Source: Verrucomicrobiota bacterium (GTDB lineage Bacteria; Verrucomicrobiota; Verrucomicrobiia; Limisphaerales; SIBE01). Taken from it: a stretch of 34,902 nucleotides of DNA. Under the pieces are notes generated by a model, which was given only the letters and a program-made list of their open reading frames with translations, did not search any database and was not told where the DNA came from. The position numbers and the translations under genes were made by a program. Of this stretch, positions 1 through 8,412 are shown one piece after another. Numbering within the stretch: position 1 is the stretch's first letter; each line of letters begins with the position of its first letter. The DNA is taken from positions 1-34,902 of the forward strand of contig JACQWK010000428.1 in NCBI GenBank assembly GCA_016209525.1, written 5' to 3'.

Positions 1-132
1 TCGGGCTCGGAAAGTCGTTGCTTAACGGACGATGTAGTTAGCATCGCTCAGAGTTACAAGATTACCCGACAATTGTCCCGCATTTTCTTATGGGGCAAGC
101 GCAGAGCTACCCTGGGTCATCGGTTCAAATAA
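1..132 (+). other. Left edge; possible 3' end of an unknown gene
   Basis: One forward frame is open from the first base to a TAA at 130-132, about 43 codons. Its last codons lie in the repeat that begins near 105. On the other strand a short frame opens at an ATG at 44 and runs off the window. Neither translation resembles a family I know and no ribosome binding site is clear. Either could be chance. Confidence 0.12.
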
Positions 133-360
133 TCAGCCAACCCTGACGGGGTTGCGACGTCGCCGTGTCTCAGTGGGTAAATTTCCTTTGGGCCGCAACC
201 CCATTGGGGTTGAATAACGTCGCCTTCACGCACCCAGGGTAGGTCCGCGGACGGACCAACCCTGGGCTTTGGGTCACAGCCCCGTTGGGGCTGAGCAGAT
301 GGCGAGGACTTGTGCATGAACTTGTGCATGAGTATCAGGTGCAGGCGGCGGCAGCCCCGG
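105..360. repeat. Long hairpin-rich intergenic repeat, copy 1
   Basis: About 255 bases that recur at 459-713, offset by exactly 353 bases, with few substitutions. Within the unit are the palindromes CAACCCCATTGGGGTTG (196-212) and CAGCCCCGTTGGGGCTG (277-293), a GGTCCG/CGGACC hairpin near 242-257, and an inverted pair CTACCCTGGGT / ACCCAGGGTAG (about 107-117 and 231-241). A related palindrome, AATCCCAACGGGATT, lies between the two copies near 413-427. Short frames through it are not credible genes because they follow the palindromes. Function unknown. Confidence 0.85.
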
Positions 361-458
361 GGCGGGAAAAGCTCGTCGGAAACCGCGCCGGAGTCTGGAT
401 AAATCCGCGAGGAAATCCCAACGGGATTCCGGCCCAAAGCCCAGGGTTGCGAGGAACG

Positions 459-713
459 AGCTACCCTGGGAATCGGGTCAGACAATCAGCCAACCCTGAC
501 GGGGTTGCGACGTCGCCGTGTCTGAGTGGGTAAATTTCCTTTGGGCCGCAACCCCGTTGGGGTTGAATAACGTCGCCTTCACGCACCCAGGGTAGGTCCG
601 CAGACGGACCAACCCTGGGCTTTGGGCCACAGCCCCGTTGGGGCTGAGGCGGCGGCGAGGACTTGTCCATGAACCTGTGTATGAGGATGAGGTGCAGACG
701 GTCGCAGCCCCCG
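459..713. repeat. Long hairpin-rich intergenic repeat, copy 2
   Basis: Second direct copy of the 105-360 repeat. The palindromes recur at about 549-565 and 630-646. The first palindrome has an A-to-G change in its centre that leaves the stem intact. The copy ends just downstream of the 3' end of the NACHT gene and includes one exact CCATGAACC at 667-675, the signature of another repeat family in this window. Confidence 0.85.
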
Positions 714-736
714 GACCCCCAATCAGAGGACAGAGT

Positions 737-765
737 TTCAGAATTTCAGAGTTCAGAGGGTTCAG
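737..765. repeat. Irregular TTCAG array at the 3' end of the NACHT gene
   Basis: TTCAG occurs at 737, 745, 752 and 761, spaced 8, 7 and 9 bases. The stop codon of the NACHT gene (TCA on the plus strand, 762-764) is part of the last unit. The same placement is seen for the 8-mer array at the 3' end of the M28 gene. Confidence 0.5.
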
Positions 766-3761
766 CGTCCAGAAACGAATGGGGACGCCACTACCCGAAA
801 ACCCACATCGTCGAACCGGTAGTCGGGCCAGTCCCTGTAGCGGAACGCACAGCGCGCGAAGACGGCATCGTAGTACCACGAGCCGCCGCGCAACACACGG
901 GCGGTGTCGCCTGCCGAATTCTGGTCGGCTTCTCGCTCGTAACTCCGGTAGTCTTGCCGCCACTGGGTCAGGCACCATTCCCAGGCATTGCCGGCCATGT
1001 CGTGCGCTTGGCAAACAGCCGCGCCGCTGGGAAACAAGCCCACGGCACTCGTGTGCCGGATGCTCGTCTCCCTGCAATTGCAGCGGCTCGGCGGAGCGGC
1101 TTTGTCCTGCGGGTCCCATGGAAATTCCCGGCCATCGGTGTGCCGCGCGGCCCGTTCCCACTCCGCTTCGCTGGGCAGGCGCACTTTCCAATTCTTGTGC
1201 GGCAGTTTCAGTTCGTCAGAGCTGAAGGCCGCGTTGAGCCAGTTGCAGAAAGCCACGGCTTCATACCATGAGACACCGACGCGCGGATGGTTCGGCGTCT
1301 GAAACGCAATCGCGTAATCATCCGGGCGCTTTCGCTGCTCGCTTTCGCGCCGTTGCCATCCGGCCTTGGTCCAGAGGTCTTCCCGCTCGTAGCCGCCGTC
1401 CTGGATGAACAGTTCGTACTGCGCCACCGTGACCGGATACTTTGCGACGCAAAAAGGATGCTCGATCCGATGTTTGAACTGGAGCTCGCCCTCGTATTCC
1501 CCTGGGCCGCCCATGATGAATTCATCCGGCTCGATGACAGCGGCCCAGGCGAGATCGGGCACCTCTTTCTTTTCAGGGCGCGCGCGTGTGCCAACGCCTT
1601 CGCGGTCGTCCCCCAGCCAGCCCAGCGCCATGGCCGCTTGCGCGCGTTCGAGGGGCGCGAGCGCTTCCTGCTCGATGAGTTGTTTCAACAGGCCGCGGAT
1701 GCGCCGGACGAGTTCCGGTCCTTCGTCAAACTGCTCCACCTTGGCGAGGCTCATTTCGAGCAAGGCCTCACCCGCCAGCCAGACGCGGTGCCAAGGGAGA
1801 GGTTGCGGCGGAATGGAGTTGGGGCAAAGTGTGCGGAGCAGATCAAAACCTTTCCAATCGATCAGGTCGTCCACGTGGGTCACGCGGCCAGCGGCCCATT
1901 TGATCACTTCGCGCCAGTAACCGGTCTCGTCGAGCAGCGCGACGGCGGCCGCGCCGAAGTGCCGGTCTTTGGTCAAATGAAGAGCCGCGAGATATTCCTG
2001 GAAGGAGCGGTGCGGAAAACGGAACACGTGTTCTTCGACGGCAATGAGCAACCCGGCGCGCTCCTTGACGGTCTCGACGACGCGGTTGGCCCAGTCGAGG
2101 CTCTTCTGCGGGTGAAGTTCCTGGAGCGCGTAGAGCAGTTCGTGGTGTTGGATGTCGCCGGTTTCGTCCGGCTTGAGGGTTCGGCTCCGGCCATGAGCCG
2201 CAAAGGCGACGGCGCCCAGGGTGCGGAGCAGGTCGTTTTCGTCGCGCTTGGCTTCGCGCAGCAGATCTTGCAAGCCAGAGCCCGCTTTGGCTTCGTCCCA
2301 GCGGAGCAGGAGCAGTTCGATGACTTCCTTGTAGAGTTTGGCGCGGTCGTCCGGCAAGCGGCCCCGATGGGTGTGGAGCAGGGCCATGTCGGTCAGGAGC
2401 ATGGGATTCCCGGCCAGACGCCGGAGTTCGGGCCGTTGGACGGCTTGCGTCAGACCCCGGCGCCGTTCGTCCGCTGCGTCGCGCGAGAAGGGCTTGGGGA
2501 CATGGGCGGTGTACCAGGCGGTGATGAACGCGGCGATCTTGCCGTCGTCGAACGGGGCGAGCTCGAAATCCGGCACGCCTTCCAATCGCATCGCTTCGTA
2601 CGGCAGGGTGCGGCAGGTGAGCACGAGGCGGGAGCGCCGGAAGCGTTCGGCGAATTTGAGCACGCAAGCCCGCACGTAATCGCGCTGGACGTCGGTGGGC
2701 ACCTCGTCCAAACCGTCGAGGAAAACAATCGCGTGTCCGTTGTCCAAGGCTGTCTCCAGAGCGGCGGCGCAAGCGGAGAGCTTCGCGTCCTCCAACGTTC
2801 GAGCGAAGAAATCCCAGAAGCGCCGCGGGTTCGGCTCCGGCAGCTTCTCCGGCAGGGCGCGGACAAAGTCGCGCAGGACGACGGTGATGGGAATCCAGCG
2901 CGCCTCGGCAGGCCAGCCTTCCAGGCGCTTCAGCCACGGGCCGTCCGGCTCCAGATGGTGTTTGGCCAGGCAAAGGCTGAGGTAACTGAGGAAGGTGGAT
3001 TTGCCGGAGCCGGGATCGCCCTTAAGCACGAAGCAGGAATGGCGGGCGACGGCTTGGAGGGCGGAGAGCGGTTTGGCCTTCTCCCCGCCCGGCTTCGCCA
3101 TGTCTTCGGCGCGCTCGGACGATTGGGTGTCCAGCGCGGTATAGACGGCATCGAGGGTGAGCGGAGTGTCCTTGCTCTTGGGGTCCAAACCGATGAGGGG
3201 AAGGCGCTGGCACTGCGGGGCGAGGTATTCCAAGTAAGCGTGGGCGCCGCGGACCAGATCGTCAAGAGACGCCGGCGGTGGCGGAAGACTGGCGCGGCGG
3301 GGCCAATAGACGTGGGCGATTCGCTGCAAGAGATCGAACCGCAGATAAAGCTCGTGCCAGATATCTTCCCAGGCCCAGACTTCGACGGTGAAGAGTCCTT
3401 TGGCGCGATGTTCTTCGGTGAGCTGGTTAGCACGCTTTTGCAGCGCCGCATCGCGCGGGGCGGTGGTCGCGAGAATGAAGCGGGCGAGTTTCGGCTCGAA
3501 CTTTTTCGCGGCGTTGACTTCGGTCTCCAGCTCTCGGACGGTCAGCGCGGCCCAGAGGCGGCCATCCTTTTGTTTGCATTGAATCCCGACAAGGGCGCCG
3601 TGGTCGCGGCCAAAGATATCGACGCCGTCCTGCTTTTGTCCGCGCCGAGCATGTTTCTGCGCACTTGGGTCGTGCCAGATGTCCCTCCACAAATCCAGGC
3701 AGAGGGACTCGAAAGCCGCCGCGTCATTCGGCGGTTCCCAGCGTTCGATGTCGGAGCTCAT
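762..3761 (-). CDS. Nuclease-like / NACHT NTPase / FGE-sulfatase fusion protein (NLR-like)
   Basis: 999 residues in three parts. Residues about 12-150 look like a PD-(D/E)XK (Mrr-like) nuclease: GVDIFG with D48, then QCK with Q61 and K63. Residues about 240-650 are a NACHT-type STAND NTPase with Walker A GDPGSGKST (248-256), Walker B FLDGLDEVP (about 347-355) and a helical tail with FRFPHRSFQEYLAA. Residues about 740-993 are a formylglycine-generating-enzyme-like (C-type-lectin fold) domain starting near FIMGG and ending in GGSW (959-962) and GFR (987-989). Of the FGE copper-binding cysteine pair only C971 aligns; the other position is alanine, so a binding rather than enzymatic role is likelier. 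STAND proteins with nuclease domains are known phage-defence effectors; here the FGE part would sit where the sensor is expected. The ATG at 3759-3761 opens directly on the nuclease domain; no strong ribosome site is visible. The gene stands alone between repeat clusters. Confidence 0.9.
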   Translation of the reverse strand: MSSDIERWEPPNDAAAFESLCLDLWRDIWHDPSAQKHARRGQKQDGVDIFGRDHGALVGIQCKQKDGRLWAALTVRELETEVNAAKKFEPKLARFILATTAPRDAALQKRANQLTEEHRAKGLFTVEVWAWEDIWHELYLRFDLLQRIAHVYWPRRASLPPPPASLDDLVRGAHAYLEYLAPQCQRLPLIGLDPKSKDTPLTLDAVYTALDTQSSERAEDMAKPGGEKAKPLSALQAVARHSCFVLKGDPGSGKSTFLSYLSLCLAKHHLEPDGPWLKRLEGWPAEARWIPITVVLRDFVRALPEKLPEPNPRRFWDFFARTLEDAKLSACAAALETALDNGHAIVFLDGLDEVPTDVQRDYVRACVLKFAERFRRSRLVLTCRTLPYEAMRLEGVPDFELAPFDDGKIAAFITAWYTAHVPKPFSRDAADERRRGLTQAVQRPELRRLAGNPMLLTDMALLHTHRGRLPDDRAKLYKEVIELLLLRWDEAKAGSGLQDLLREAKRDENDLLRTLGAVAFAAHGRSRTLKPDETGDIQHHELLYALQELHPQKSLDWANRVVETVKERAGLLIAVEEHVFRFPHRSFQEYLAALHLTKDRHFGAAAVALLDETGYWREVIKWAAGRVTHVDDLIDWKGFDLLRTLCPNSIPPQPLPWHRVWLAGEALLEMSLAKVEQFDEGPELVRRIRGLLKQLIEQEALAPLERAQAAMALGWLGDDREGVGTRARPEKKEVPDLAWAAVIEPDEFIMGGPGEYEGELQFKHRIEHPFCVAKYPVTVAQYELFIQDGGYEREDLWTKAGWQRRESEQRKRPDDYAIAFQTPNHPRVGVSWYEAVAFCNWLNAAFSSDELKLPHKNWKVRLPSEAEWERAARHTDGREFPWDPQDKAAPPSRCNCRETSIRHTSAVGLFPSGAAVCQAHDMAGNAWEWCLTQWRQDYRSYEREADQNSAGDTARVLRGGSWYYDAVFARCAFRYRDWPDYRFDDVGFRVVASPFVSGR
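795..896 (-). other. Candidate DGR-type variable region in the FGE domain
   Basis: Codons 956-989 have the layout of C-terminal variable regions in FGE/C-type-lectin targets of diversity-generating retroelements: RGGSW, a run of Tyr/Asp/Val/Phe, RCAFR, then more Tyr/Asp/Phe, closing with VGFR. Codons at the variable-looking sites (TAC, TAC, GAT, GTC, TTC, TAC, GAC, GAC, TAC, TTC, GAC, GAT) all end in C or T, as expected if adenines of AAC/AAT template codons were changed. No reverse transcriptase or template repeat is in the window. FGE domains without a retroelement can share this motif, so this is only a candidate. Confidence 0.3.
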
Positions 3762-3812
3762 GGTTGCGGTTCAGTTCTCTGAAGACCTTAGCCGTATCTA
3801 CTGCGTTGCGAG

Positions 3813-3962
3813 GGGGAGCGCACGCGCCCTCGCGTGCCGTGGTCGGCGCCCTCGCCGACCACATTTGCGGGTTGGAGCAAATCATCATTGCGTGACCCAA
3901 TCACGCACCCGTTTCGACCGGCGGGGCGCCGGTCGAAACACGCGAGGGCGCGTGTGCTCCCC
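3813..3962. repeat. Nested inverted-repeat element upstream of the NACHT gene
   Basis: The outer arms at 3813-3836 and 3939-3962 are inverted copies with one mismatch over 24 bases. Inside are two perfect hairpins: 3839-3848 with 3853-3862 (loop CCCT) and 3911-3923 with 3927-3939 (loop GGG). The element lies 52 bases upstream of the NACHT start codon, so it is in the 5' flank and possibly the leader. The layout resembles a small mobile palindromic element more than a terminator, as no T-run follows. Confidence 0.8.
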
Positions 3963-4017
3963 AATCTGAATTGCGTCCTTCCGGCTTAGGCAACGATGCA
4001 TCTGGCCATGGTTTTGG

Positions 4018-4072
4018 GTTCCTGAGCCCGGCTTGGCGAGCCAATTTTGGCTTAGAGACTCTCCATGAACCT
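4018..4072. repeat. GGTTCATGG-family element (diverged left end)
   Basis: Begins with a diverged GGTTCCTGA and ends in an exact CCATGAACC at 4063-4071. Its centre GCCAATTTTGGC matches the GCCAAATTTGGC centre of the element at 11537-11589. The full family consensus appears to be about 50 bases with short terminal inverted repeats. Confidence 0.6.
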
Positions 4073-4077
4073 CAAGC

Positions 4078-4153
4078 TGGGGCGACACTCTTGTCGAGCC
4101 CTGACTTCTTTGCCAGCAAGGATTCCAGGGCTCGACGGGAGTCTAGCCCCACC
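4078..4153. repeat. GGGGCGAGACTC hairpin repeat, copy 1
   Basis: A hairpin with long arms carrying GTCGAGCCCTG and CAGGGCTCGAC around a loop with CTTCTTTGCCAGCAA. Related copies are at 14562-14641 and 34794-34871. All three are intergenic and two abut GGTTCATGG elements. Arms are conserved while the loops differ. Confidence 0.8.
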
Positions 4154-4161
4154 GATTGGCT

Positions 4162-4212
4162 GGTTCATGGTCCCAATGGGCGCCCTTTGGGCTTGGAGGC
4201 TTTCCAAGAACC
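4162..4212. repeat. GGTTCATGG-family element
   Basis: Starts with exact GGTTCATGG and ends in AAGAACC, with GCGCCCTTTGGGC in the middle. It is close in sequence to the reverse complement of 34735-34785. It lies 8 bases after the hairpin repeat at 4078-4153, the same association as at the right edge of the window. Confidence 0.7.
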
Positions 4213-4221
4213 GGCGAGTCG

Positions 4222-4288
4222 GAGCGCGGGCGGCCCGCCCGCAAGTTTCGGCGTCCCCTCCGAAGCGGCGGGCGAGCCGCCCGCGCTC
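4222..4288. repeat. GC-rich inverted repeat
   Basis: Arms GAGCGCGGGCGG (4222-4233) and CCGCCCGCGCTC (4277-4288) are perfect inverse copies. Inside is a smaller GGGCGGCCCGCCC palindrome. A partial copy with GCGGGCGAGCCGCCCGCGCTCC lies near 6204-6225, between two GGTTCATGG sites. Confidence 0.65.
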
Positions 4289-4300
4289 CTCCACTTCTGC

Positions 4301-4348
4301 GTTTTTACGTTTTCACGTTTCAACATTTCAACGCTTCAACCCTTCAAC
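4301..4348. repeat. Tandem 8-mer array (six units) at the 3' end of the M28 gene
   Basis: Six consecutive 8-base units: GTTTTTAC, GTTTTCAC, GTTTCAAC, ATTTCAAC, GCTTCAAC, CCTTCAAC. The stop codon of the M28 peptidase (TCA at 4328-4330 on the plus strand) falls in unit four, so the last few residues (EGLKR) are encoded by repeat units. This suggests that the array replaced or extended the original 3' end. Confidence 0.8.
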
Positions 4349-6049
4349 GCCTCTCAGCATTTCCTCACGCCGCGCTATGAACTCGGAACCGGCTTTCCAT
4401 TCGGGATACTTGTCCCCCTGCGCCACCCGATAGCCGACTTGGAAGAGCAACTGCAAATCTTCGGCCGCGCCGGCTAAATCCCAGTCTTCCTTCACCTCGT
4501 CGCTGACTTTGTGGTAGTCGCGCGCGGTGTATTCGTCGCTCTTTTGCCGGCCGAAGCCGGCCGGCTTTCCGACAAAGTCAATTCCTGACTTGAGGTAAAG
4601 ACCGGGCACGCCCAGCTTGGCGAATTCGAAGTGGTCGGACCGATAGTAGCGGCCTTTTTCCGGTTCCGAATCCGGCGCGACCGCGCGGCCTTGCGCTTTG
4701 GCGAAATCCTGGAGCAAATCTTCCAGCGTCGTGCCGCCGTAGCCAACCACATTGATATCGCGCGTGCGGCCCCAGACGTTGACGCCGTCGATGTTCAAAT
4801 TCGCGAGCGTCTTGGCCAGCGGATAAAGCGGACGCTTCGCGTAAAACTTCGCGCCGAGCAATCCTTTCTCTTCGGCGGTCACGAACAAGAAAAGGATCGA
4901 ACGCTTGGGCGCAGGCTTCAGTTTCGTGAACGCTTCCGCCAGTTCCAGCAAGCCCGCCGTGCCGGATGCGTTGTCGAGCGCGCCGTTGAAAATCTGATCG
5001 CCCTCCAATTTTGGGTTCCGGCCTAAATGATCCCAATGCGCCGTATAGACGATATACTCGTGCTTCAACTTTGGGTCTGAGCCTTCTATCACGGCCACGA
5101 CATTCCGGGACGCCACGTCGCGCATCGACGTTCGAATCTGAAAGGTGGCCTTGGTCGCGAGCGGCACAGGCCGGAAATCGCGGCGGATCGCCTGCCGCTT
5201 CAGCGCGTCGAAGTCGTGGCCGGAGGCGGCAAAAAGCTTCTTGGCTTGGTCCAGCGTGATCCATCCCTCGACCGAAGCGCGGTCGCGGTTCTGGTTCGGC
5301 GATTGCAGATCGAAATTCTCCCGGCTGTTGCTGCTGACGAGCACGAAATATGGATAACCCGCCGGACCGGTTTCATGCACGATGATGGCCGCGGCGGCGC
5401 CCTTCGCGGCGGCGATTTCATATTTGTAGGTCCAGCGGCCGTAGTAAGTCATGGCGCGGCCTTTGAACATGGCGTCGTCGAGTTTGGCCGGGGCTTTGGG
5501 ATCAGGGATCGCCGGATCGTTCACGAGCATGACGATGGTTTTGCCGCGCACATCGACGCCTTTGAAATCGTCCCAGCCATATTCGGGCGCGACGACGCCA
5601 TAGCCGACGAAAATCATCTCCGAATCGGGCACGTTCACTTCCGGCACGAACCAGGGCGACCAGACGACGCAATCTGCGGGAAAGGAAACCTCAGTGGTTT
5701 GGCCGCCGGCGCGATAGGAAAAGGCGGGCAGCGGCGTGAATCCAACCATGGGGACGTTTTGAATGTACGTGCCGTCGGGATGGCCGGGTTTCAAACCGAG
5801 CCGCCGGCATTGATCGATCAGGTAATTGACCGTCAATTCCTCGCCGCGCGTGCCTGGGGCGCGCCCCTCGAACTCGTCGGAGGCCAGGATGTTGATGTGC
5901 TTGAGCAGATCCTCGCTGCGAATACTGTCGAGCGCGGACTTGGTATTAGATGAGCGGTCTTGCTGTGTGCGCGATTCCTGGGCTTGGACCGTTTGAATGC
6001 CGCAAGCGAGTGAGGCCGAAAGAATGAGCATCGGTCCGACGTTCGCCAT
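4328..6049 (-). CDS. Secreted M28-family zinc aminopeptidase
   Basis: 574 residues from the ATG at 6047-6049. The N-terminus ([13 protein letters not shown], then VQAQE) reads as a signal peptide, so export to the periplasm or outside is expected. A protease-associated domain probably occupies about 105-270. The M28 catalytic domain follows with AHWDHLG (H338, D340), LDNASG (D359), AEEKGLLG (E393, E394), YYRSDHFEF and DYHK (H513), the di-zinc ligand pattern of the family. The likely role is removal of N-terminal residues from peptides taken from the environment. The frame stays open upstream to 6382, but that part is translated repeat DNA. The chosen ATG is itself inside a CCATGAACC repeat signature (6046-6054); an internal ATG at 6029-6031 is the alternative start. 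The last residues come from the 8-mer array. Confidence 0.88.
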   Translation of the reverse strand: MANVGPMLILSASLACGIQTVQAQESRTQQDRSSNTKSALDSIRSEDLLKHINILASDEFEGRAPGTRGEELTVNYLIDQCRRLGLKPGHPDGTYIQNVPMVGFTPLPAFSYRAGGQTTEVSFPADCVVWSPWFVPEVNVPDSEMIFVGYGVVAPEYGWDDFKGVDVRGKTIVMLVNDPAIPDPKAPAKLDDAMFKGRAMTYYGRWTYKYEIAAAKGAAAAIIVHETGPAGYPYFVLVSSNSRENFDLQSPNQNRDRASVEGWITLDQAKKLFAASGHDFDALKRQAIRRDFRPVPLATKATFQIRTSMRDVASRNVVAVIEGSDPKLKHEYIVYTAHWDHLGRNPKLEGDQIFNGALDNASGTAGLLELAEAFTKLKPAPKRSILFLFVTAEEKGLLGAKFYAKRPLYPLAKTLANLNIDGVNVWGRTRDINVVGYGGTTLEDLLQDFAKAQGRAVAPDSEPEKGRYYRSDHFEFAKLGVPGLYLKSGIDFVGKPAGFGRQKSDEYTARDYHKVSDEVKEDWDLAGAAEDLQLLFQVGYRVAQGDKYPEWKAGSEFIARREEMLRGVEGLKR

Positions 6050-6062
6050 GAACCGCCGCTTC

Positions 6063-6155
6063 GTAGCCGCCGAGGTAACGAGGCGGACACGCTCAAATCC
6101 AAAATCGTAAGTCGTAAATCGTAAATGAGCCTCCGCCTCCTTACGCCGGCGGCTC
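6063..6155. repeat. GTAGCCGCC inverted-repeat element, copy 1
   Basis: Left end GTAGCCGCCGAGGTAACGAGG, right end CCTCCTTACGCCGGCGGCT, with 7-mer-like units (AATCGTA, AGTCGTA, AATCGTA) between. The same element is at 9640-9733 and 34627-34726. It lies directly upstream of the M28 start codon. The plus-strand right ends of all three copies point to a GGTTCATGG within about 16 bases. Confidence 0.8.
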
Positions 6156-6156
6156 C

Positions 6157-6245
6157 GGTTCATGGGCGCAATGCGCGACCCTCGGACGCGGCGATGAATC
6201 TTGCGGGCGAGCCGCCCGCGCTCCGGTCCAGTCTTCGGTTCATGG
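6157..6245. repeat. Two GGTTCATGG sites flanking a partial GC-rich repeat
   Basis: Exact GGTTCATGG at 6157-6165 and 6237-6245 in the same orientation. Between them lies a partial copy of the GC-rich repeat of 4222-4288. The remainder to 6378 shows no gene or clear signal that I can identify. Confidence 0.55.
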
Positions 6246-6378
6246 TTCCAATTCGCGCCAGACTTGGCATGTGGATTTCTTGCAATTGATGGTGTCATTT
6301 GCGCTCGGATTATGAAACACACAAAACCGATCCGACTGCAAGCAAGGCGTGCCAGCCGTGGGGGTGCATGATCCGAGG

Positions 6379-8142
6379 TCAATGTTCCTCCGCCACCGGC
6401 AGAATGATCGTAAACGTGGTGCCGTGGCCAACGCGTGATTTGACTTTGACGCGGCCTTGATGGGCTTCGACCACCTTGGCCACAATGGCGAGACCGAGGC
6501 CTGTGCCCGTCGCTTTGGTGGTGCTGAGCAACGAAGAGAACGCGCGCCGGCGTTGTTCAGGCGGCATTCCCTGTCCGCTGTCTTTAAAGTCGATCGCGAC
6601 ATGCGTGGGCGCCGCCGCGCTCCTCGGCCATCGCAGCGTGCGCGTGGAAATCGTCAACTTCCCCCCTTGCGGCATGGCTTCCACCGCGTTGAGGGTCAGG
6701 TTCAAGAAAGCTTGTTCCAATTGGGTGGCGTCCGCCATCACCGGAGGCAAGTCCGGCTCCAATTTTCGGACCAGAGTAATGTTTTGGTTCGTCAGCTTGT
6801 GGCGCGTGAGCAAGCCCAGATCATCGATGAGCCCGTTCAGTTGCACCGCGGTCAATTGCGGTTCGGCGCTGCGCGCGAAATGCAGGATCTGCTCCATGAT
6901 CCTGTTCAAGTGATCCATCTTTTCGCCGATGACGCGCGCGTCTTTGGCGCGAGGGTCCTCAGCCGGGAAATTCAAATCCAAGGAGTGATAAAGCATTTTC
7001 ATCACCGTCAGCGGATTGCGGATTTCGTGGGCTACCTCCGCCGCCAAAAGACCAATCGCCGAAAGTTTTTCGTTCTGCCGCAGTTGCTCTTCCAAATCCA
7101 CGACGCGCTCGTAGAGGCGGGCTTTTTCGATGGCAATGGCGGAAAGGTCGGCCAAAGCCGAGAGGATGCGAATTTCTTCGTTCGAAAAACTGTGAGGCGT
7201 ATCGGTATAAACGTTCAAGGCGCCGATGGCCTGGCTGCTGAAGACCAGCGGGACGCTGAGCAGAGACACGAGACCTTCCCGGCGGGCCACATCGACGTTT
7301 TGGTAGCGGCTGGAAGTCTGGACGTTTTCCACCTGGATCGGACGCTTGCGGCGCACCACGATGCCCACCAGACTTTCGGACACACTCAAGCGCGGTTTAC
7401 CAAGGTAGTCCGGGCCGGCGGCGAAGCTGGCCCGAAGGTCCAGCCACTCGCGCGCCTCGTCCAGCATCAACAGTGAACACATCTTTGCCTCCATCAGGAC
7501 ACAGGCCTCGCGGGTGATGACGCGGAGCGCGTCATCGACGTTTAGGGTGGAGTTGATCGTTTGTCCGACGTTGATGAGCGACTCGAAGAGCCGGGCTTTG
7601 AGCCGGAGTTGTTCGTAAAGCCAGGTGTTGTGAATGGCCCGGGCCGCTTGAATCGCCAGTGCTTGGAGCAATTGTTCGTCCGCCTCGGTGAACGCGTGCG
7701 TTTGATTGGAATCGACATTCAGCACCCCGCGCACTTCGCCGTTGACCTCCAGCGGCACGGCCAGATCGGAACGAACGTCCCGGCTGGCCATGACGTAGCG
7801 CGGGTCTTTCGAGACGTCTCCCACGCGCGCGGGTTTGCCATGCTTGACCACCCAACCCGTGATTCCCTCGCCGAGCCGGAGCTTGAGCCCGGCGGCCTCG
7901 GCCGGCAAACAGCAGGAAGCCTCGATTTCGAGGAAGCGAGTCGTCGGGTTGAACAACGCGACCGAGCCGCTGGAAGCGCGCGCCAGCCGCACCGCCTCGC
8001 CCAAAATGAGCTTCAGGGCTTCGGAGGGATCGAGCGAAGAATGGATGACGTCGCTGACTTGGTGCAGCAATTCCAGGCGTTCGTAACGCGCTTTGAGATC
8101 GTCGGGCTCAAGAGGCACGCCACGCAATAAACCAGAATTCAC
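6379..8142 (-). CDS. Soluble sensor histidine kinase with two GAF domains
   Basis: 587 residues, no membrane segment. Two GAF domains (about 38-185 and 210-345) precede a dimerisation/phosphoacceptor domain with [12 protein letters not shown] (H372) and a HATPase domain with the N-box [17 protein letters not shown]1 DSGQGMP and G2 GTGLGLAIV. It should autophosphorylate on H372 in response to a small ligand or redox cue bound by a GAF domain in the cytoplasm. No response regulator gene is adjacent, so the partner is unknown. The start used is the GTG at 8140-8142. It overlaps the tail of a gene fragment at 8108-8251, and a GTG at 8118 is equally possible because conserved sequence only begins around [15 protein letters not shown]. 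No convincing ribosome site supports either. Confidence 0.9.
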   Translation of the reverse strand: MNSGLLRGVPLEPDDLKARYERLELLHQVSDVIHSSLDPSEALKLILGEAVRLARASSGSVALFNPTTRFLEIEASCCLPAEAAGLKLRLGEGITGWVVKHGKPARVGDVSKDPRYVMASRDVRSDLAVPLEVNGEVRGVLNVDSNQTHAFTEADEQLLQALAIQAARAIHNTWLYEQLRLKARLFESLINVGQTINSTLNVDDALRVITREACVLMEAKMCSLLMLDEAREWLDLRASFAAGPDYLGKPRLSVSESLVGIVVRRKRPIQVENVQTSSRYQNVDVARREGLVSLLSVPLVFSSQAIGALNVYTDTPHSFSNEEIRILSALADLSAIAIEKARLYERVVDLEEQLRQNEKLSAIGLLAAEVAHEIRNPLTVMKMLYHSLDLNFPAEDPRAKDARVIGEKMDHLNRIMEQILHFARSAEPQLTAVQLNGLIDDLGLLTRHKLTNQNITLVRKLEPDLPPVMADATQLEQAFLNLTLNAVEAMPQGGKLTISTRTLRWPRSAAAPTHVAIDFKDSGQGMPPEQRRRAFSSLLSTTKATGTGLGLAIVAKVVEAHQGRVKVKSRVGHGTTFTIILPVAEEH

Positions 8143-8251
8143 ACGGCAGGTCCACCAAACCTGCGATGCGGTTGTTCAATTGCACTGTGCCCTGCCCTCG
8201 AACCCCGAGACAATAAGCAACCAGGATTACGATGGCTGTAAGGGTCTTCAT
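8108..8251 (-). pseudogene. 5' fragment of a secreted-protein gene
   Basis: A 47-codon frame from an ATG at 8249-8251 gives MKTLTAIVILVAYCLGVRG, then QGTVQLNNRIAGLVDLP. That is a signal peptide followed by the start typical of secreted, often PEP-CTERM-type, Verrucomicrobiota proteins (QGTVNFNNR-like). The frame then runs into the 5' end of the histidine kinase and stops. I read it as the remnant of a truncated gene; a real 47-residue secreted peptide is less likely. The family match is from memory of sequence style, not a search. Confidence 0.45.
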
Positions 8252-8412
8252 TTCAAGGTGACACTTAACCGAGCACGATCTGTTTTCGCGAGAATATTGT
8301 CTGACCGATGGCGAATGCCGGTTGGGGCGCCTCAGAGGCTGGAACTGACCGTTCATAGCGTGAGCAATCCTGATCCGTGGAATCTGGCTGAGACTCATTG
8401 ACTTTGTTTTCT

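Noticed and set aside
105..713. CRISPR array
   Set aside because: Only two long copies, no short regular repeats with spacers, and no cas genes.
1..760. Complete diversity-generating retroelement next to the NACHT gene
   Set aside because: No reverse transcriptase frame and no near-copy of the 795-896 region is present in this stretch; a template outside the window remains possible.
1287..3782. 831-codon open frame antisense to the NACHT gene
   Set aside because: It is the mirror of a gene with clear nuclease, NACHT and FGE domains. Its translation is rich in Arg, Ala, Gly and Phe with no domain; long antisense frames are common in GC-rich genes.
4301..4348. CRISPR-like or operator array
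   Set aside because: Units of 8 bases directly adjoining without spacers; a simple tandem repeat.
6050..6382. N-terminal extension of the M28 peptidase to 6382
   Set aside because: The added 111 codons translate the GTAGCCGCC element and GGTTCATGG sites and come before a normal signal peptide.
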